64,000 bases of DNA from Melaminivora sp034675505 (GTDB lineage Bacteria > Pseudomonadota > Gammaproteobacteria > Burkholderiales > Burkholderiaceae_C), in contig JAUCDD010000025.1 of NCBI GenBank assembly GCA_034675505.1, forward strand, positions 434,001 to 498,000, read 5' to 3'. The stretch's first letter is position 1; the number at the start of each line of letters is the position of its first letter. The translations under genes were made by a program, and so were the position numbers. The notes under the pieces were generated by a model. That model had not been told where the DNA came from. It saw nothing but the letters and a program-made list of their open reading frames with translations, and made no database searches. Below, piece by piece: positions 61,372 through 64,000 of this stretch.

Positions 61372-63168
61372 ATGCCCATCTACACCCCCCCGCTGCGCGA
61401 CATGCAATTCGTGATGCACGAAGTGTTCAAGGTCACCGACGAGTTCAAGGCCATGCCGGCGCACGCCGACGTGGATGCGGACACCATCAATGCGGTGCTG
61501 GAGGAAGCCGGCAAGTTCGCCGCCGGCGTGGCCTTTCCGCTGAACATCAGCGGCGACACCGAAGGCTGTAAGCTGGACAACCAGACGCACGAGGTCACCC
61601 CCCCGAAGGGCTTCAAGGAGGCCTACCGCCAGTACATCGAAGGCGGCTGGCCGGCGCTGTCGTGCGCGCCCGAGTTCGGCGGCCAGGGCCTGCCGCACAC
61701 GGTGAACCAGTGCCTGTACGAGATGCTCAACAGCGCCAACCAGGCCTGGACCATGTACCCCGGCCTGTCGCACGGCGCCTATGAGGCCCTGCTGGCGCAC
61801 GGCACGGACGAGCAGAAGAAGACCTACCTGCCCAAGCTGGTCAGCGGCGAGTGGACCGGCACCATGTGCCTGACCGAGCCGCACTGCGGCACCGACTTGG
61901 GGCTGCTGCGCACCAAGGCCGAGCCGGTGGGCGATGGAACCTACAAGATCACCGGCAACAAGATCTTCATCAGCGCCGGCGAGCACGACTTCACCGAGAA
62001 CATCATCCACCTGGTGCTGGCCCGTCTGCCCGACGCGCCCAAGGGCAGCAAGGGCATCAGCCTGTTCGTGGTGCCCAAGTTCAACGTGAACGCCCACGGC
62101 AGCATCGGCAGCCGCAACCCCATCTTCTGCACCGGCCTGGAGCACAAGATGGGCATCCACGGCAACGCCACGGCGCAAATCGCCATCGACGGCGCCATCG
62201 GCACCCTGGTGGGCGAGCCCCACAAGGGCCTGGCGGCCATGTTCGTGATGATGAACGCCGCCCGCCTGGGCGTGGGCAACCAGTCGCTGGGCCTGACCGA
62301 AGTGGCCTTCCAGAACGCCCTGGCCTACGCCAAGGACCGCCTGCAGATGCGCAGCCTGTCGGGCACCAAGGCCAAGGACAAGGAAGCCGACCCCATCATC
62401 GTGCACCCGGACGTGCGCAAGATGCTGCTCACCGCCAAGGCCTACGCCGAGGGCGCGCGCGCGCTGCAGATCTTTTGCACGCTGCTGCTGGACAAGGCGC
62501 ACAACCACCCCGACGAGAAGGTGAAGAAGGACTCGGACGAGCTGGTGGCGCTGCTGACCCCCATCGTCAAGGCCTTCGTGACCGACAACGGCCACACCGC
62601 CACCAACGCGGCGATGCAGGTCTTCGGCGGCCATGGCTACATCAAGGAATGGGGCATGGAGCAGTTCGTGCGGGACAACCGCATCAACATGATCTATGAA
62701 GGCACGAACACCGTGCAGTCGCTGGACCTGCTGGGCCGCAAGGTGCTGGGCAACAACGGCGCCACGCTCAAGAAGTTCGGCAAGCTGGTCGGCCAGCTGG
62801 TGGCTGAAGAGGGCGTCAACGAGAAGATGGCCGAGTTCATCAACCCGATCGCCTACCTGGGCGACCAGATGACCAAGTTCACCACCGAGATCGGCTTCCG
62901 GGGCTTCCAGAACCCCGACGAGGTGGGCGCCGCCGCCGTGGACTATCTGCGCGTGGCCGGCCACCTGGTGTTCGGCTACCTGTTCGCCCGCATGGCGCAG
63001 GTCGCGCTGCGCGAGATCGCGGCCGGCAACAGCGATCCGTTCTATGTGGCCAAGTTGCAGACGGCGCGCTTCTACTTCGCCAAGCTGTTCCCCGAGACGG
63101 CGACGCTGATGCGCACGGCGCGCGCCGGAGCCAAGGTGCTGATGGACACGGACGCGGCCCTGGCCTGA
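61372..63168 (+). CDS. Acyl-CoA dehydrogenase, large (DmdC/FadE-like)
   Basis: ATG at 61372 with AGGAG upstream, 598 residues. N-terminal 'YTPPLRDMQFVMHEVFKVTD' as in the betaproteobacterial 600-residue class. 'MCLTEPHCGTDLGLLRTKAE' (FAD/substrate loop), 'KIFISAGEHDFTENIIHLVL', 'FGGHGYIKEWGMEQFVRDNR' and 'INMIYEGTNTVQSLDLLGRK', where the Glu of YEGTN is the catalytic base. A C-terminal acyl-CoA dehydrogenase_C domain follows. It catalyses the first step of beta-oxidation (FAD-linked alpha,beta-desaturation) in the cytoplasm. The neighbouring FadB-like gene fits the same pathway. Confidence 0.95.
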   Translation: MPIYTPPLRDMQFVMHEVFKVTDEFKAMPAHADVDADTINAVLEEAGKFAAGVAFPLNISGDTEGCKLDNQTHEVTPPKGFKEAYRQYIEGGWPALSCAPEFGGQGLPHTVNQCLYEMLNSANQAWTMYPGLSHGAYEALLAHGTDEQKKTYLPKLVSGEWTGTMCLTEPHCGTDLGLLRTKAEPVGDGTYKITGNKIFISAGEHDFTENIIHLVLARLPDAPKGSKGISLFVVPKFNVNAHGSIGSRNPIFCTGLEHKMGIHGNATAQIAIDGAIGTLVGEPHKGLAAMFVMMNAARLGVGNQSLGLTEVAFQNALAYAKDRLQMRSLSGTKAKDKEADPIIVHPDVRKMLLTAKAYAEGARALQIFCTLLLDKAHNHPDEKVKKDSDELVALLTPIVKAFVTDNGHTATNAAMQVFGGHGYIKEWGMEQFVRDNRINMIYEGTNTVQSLDLLGRKVLGNNGATLKKFGKLVGQLVAEEGVNEKMAEFINPIAYLGDQMTKFTTEIGFRGFQNPDEVGAAAVDYLRVAGHLVFGYLFARMAQVALREIAAGNSDPFYVAKLQTARFYFAKLFPETATLMRTARAGAKVLMDTDAALA

Positions 63169-63187
63169 CCGTGCTGCCGGCCCCTTT

Positions 63188-63308
63188 CTCGCTCCCTCCC
63201 CCCTCTGGGGGAGGGCAGGGGTGGGGGCCAGCGCCGGGCGATCATCCAGCCGCAGCTCGCACTGCCAACCGGCCCCCGTCCCCGCCTTCCCCCGAGGGGG
63301 AAGGAGTA
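63188..63308. repeat. REP-like pair of palindromes upstream of the DUF2147 gene
   Basis: CTCCCCCCTCTGGGGGAGGG followed by CAGGGGTGGGGGCCAGC, and on the other side CCCCGCCTTCCCCCGAGGGG followed by GAAGGAGTAAAACCC. Two opposed units make a BIME-like structure. Repeated almost exactly at 63784-63905. Confidence 0.88.
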
Positions 63309-63337
63309 AAACCCACACTTTCTACCCTGGAGCCCTC

Positions 63338-63772
63338 ATGAACAAAGCCCTTGCAGCTATCATTTTCGCAGCAATCGCCGCCCCCGCCTGGGCCCAGATG
63401 TCCCCCGTGGGCCTGTGGCGCAGCATGGACGACAAGACCGGCGAGGCGAAGTCCGAGATCCGCATTGCCGACAAGGGCGGCGTGCTGGAGGGCCGCATCG
63501 AAAAGCTCCTGCGCAAGGACGCCGACCCGGCGGCCAAGTGCGTGGAGTGCAAGGATGCGCTCAAGGACCAGCCCATGGTCGGCCTGCCCATCATCACCGG
63601 CGCGAAGAAGGCCGAAGGCAAGGACGTGTGGGAGGGCGGCAAGATCCTCGACCCCGAGAACGGCAAGCAATACACCCTGCGCCTGACGCCCGTCGATGGC
63701 GGCCAGAAGCTCGAAGTGCGCGGCTCCATCGGCCCCTTCGGCCGCACGCAGACCTGGCAACGCGTGAACTGA
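63338..63772 (+). CDS. DUF2147 family periplasmic protein
   Basis: ATG at 63338, 144 residues, signal peptide cleaved near AWA-QM. 'SPVGLWRSMDDKTGEAKSEI', 'GGVLEGRIEKLLRKDADPAA', 'CVECKDALKDQPMVGLPIIT', 'WEGGKILDPENGKQYTLRL' and 'RGSIGPFGRTQTWQRV' match the DUF2147 family, a small beta-barrel of unknown ligand. CVEC may form a disulfide. It stands between the acyl-CoA dehydrogenase and the FadB-like gene with REP-like elements on both sides. Confidence 0.9.
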   Translation: MNKALAAIIFAAIAAPAWAQMSPVGLWRSMDDKTGEAKSEIRIADKGGVLEGRIEKLLRKDADPAAKCVECKDALKDQPMVGLPIITGAKKAEGKDVWEGGKILDPENGKQYTLRLTPVDGGQKLEVRGSIGPFGRTQTWQRVN

Positions 63773-63783
63773 CCCCTTTGTCT

Positions 63784-63905
63784 TCCTCCCTCCCCCTCTG
63801 GGGGAGGGCTGGGGTGGGGGCCAGCGACGATGACAACATCACACGTCGTGCCAGAACCAGCCAGCCCCCATCCCCGCCTTCCCCCAGAGGGGGAAGGAGT
63901 GAAAC
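63784..63905. repeat. REP-like pair of palindromes downstream of the DUF2147 gene
   Basis: CTCCCCCTCTGGGGGAGGGC, TGGGGTGGGGGCCAGCGA, then CCCATCCCCGCCTTCCCCC, AGAGGGGGAAGGAGTGAAAC. Same two-part structure and order as at 63188-63308; the pair brackets the DUF2147 gene. Confidence 0.88.
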
Positions 63906-63933
63906 CCCGACCCACTCAACCCATTCCCACCCC

Positions 63934-64000
63934 ATGACCCGATTCAACGTCAAGAAAGTCGCCGTCCTCGGCGCGGGCGTGATGGGCGCGCAGATTGCGG
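63934..64000 (+). CDS. 3-hydroxyacyl-CoA dehydrogenase / FadB-like protein (partial, N-terminus)
   Basis: ATG at 63934; 22 residues before the window ends. 'MTRFNVKKVAVLGAGVMGAQ' is the NAD-binding GxGxMG start of 3-hydroxyacyl-CoA dehydrogenases, in the bifunctional betaproteobacterial class that begins with this domain. Its place after an acyl-CoA dehydrogenase supports a beta-oxidation operon. Confidence 0.82.
   Translation, partial: MTRFNVKKVAVLGAGVMGAQIA

Noticed and set aside
61297..63318. A 673-codon minus-strand frame opposite the acyl-CoA dehydrogenase
   Set aside because: Its product is low-complexity and the plus strand encodes a complete, well-conserved enzyme.
1..64000. tRNA or rRNA genes as anchors for integration
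   Set aside because: I looked near 40 kb, 48.8 kb, 50.5 kb and 60.4 kb and saw no cloverleaf-like or rRNA sequence; a covariance-model scan would settle it.

Overview
The window is chromosomal DNA of a GC-rich betaproteobacterium, most likely of the Comamonadaceae (Acidovorax/Alicycliphilus/Melaminivora-like). The evidence is a GC-saturated third codon position, a betaproteobacterial type II secretion gene order, a very large RTX-like S-layer protein, REP-type palindromes and REP-associated Y1 transposases. I saw no rRNA, tRNA or CRISPR array.

Layout. (1) 1-5157, minus strand: type II secretion genes gspE-F-G-H-I-J-K, with gspK running off the left edge. (2) 5556-11230, plus strand: a four-domain deacetylase/glycosyltransferase and a methyltransferase fusion, overlapping by 4 nt. 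(3) 11532-14305: two exported proteins, the first with the codon bias of an abundant protein, each followed by a strong terminator. (4) 15038-28402, mostly minus strand: a GspC-like protein, then a surface-glycan cluster of glycosyltransferases, methyltransferases, an acyltransferase, an epimerase, a membrane protein, an acetyltransferase and a Wzt/Wzm ABC exporter, with an Rpn-type nuclease inserted. (5) 28576-34931: a Crp-type regulator and a FecR / CHASE2-cyclase / TPR-beta-barrel trio. (6) 35263-38635: a complete S-layer-like RTX gene, then a REP-associated transposase. (7) 40.1-50.5 kb: a toxin-antitoxin pair and an integrative element (glycine-zipper protein, DUF932, YqaJ recombinase, metal-binding protein, inovirus Gp2-like protein, DUF3987 protein, BrnA/BrnT, tyrosine integrase, XRE regulator). 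(8) 50.67-55.57 kb: a second S-layer gene without its N-terminal domain, an RTX-acyltransferase-like gene and a second, frameshifted transposase. (9) 55.6-60.4 kb: a dense array of intact and broken toxin-antitoxin modules separated by shared palindromes. (10) 60.6-64 kb: core fatty-acid genes (TetR regulator, acyl-CoA dehydrogenase, DUF2147 protein, start of a FadB-like gene).

The most interesting feature is the pair of S-layer genes. The second copy is open for 978 codons, lacks the N-terminal domain and any visible start signals, and shares a 1,076-bp colinear mosaic block with the expressed copy in direct orientation. Recombination there would excise a 14.9-kb circle carrying the element and would put the second copy's variable 3' part, and its acyltransferase, behind the expressed 5' end. 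This looks like S-layer variation through a silent cassette, although a decayed tandem duplication is the plain alternative.

Quality caution: about 25 single-base frameshifts interrupt otherwise well-preserved genes, nearly all in G/C runs of the highest-GC genes (gspF/I/J, glycan cluster, 29.5-35 kb). Many are probably sequence errors rather than mutations. Frameshifts in the lower-GC 50-60 kb accessory region are more likely real.
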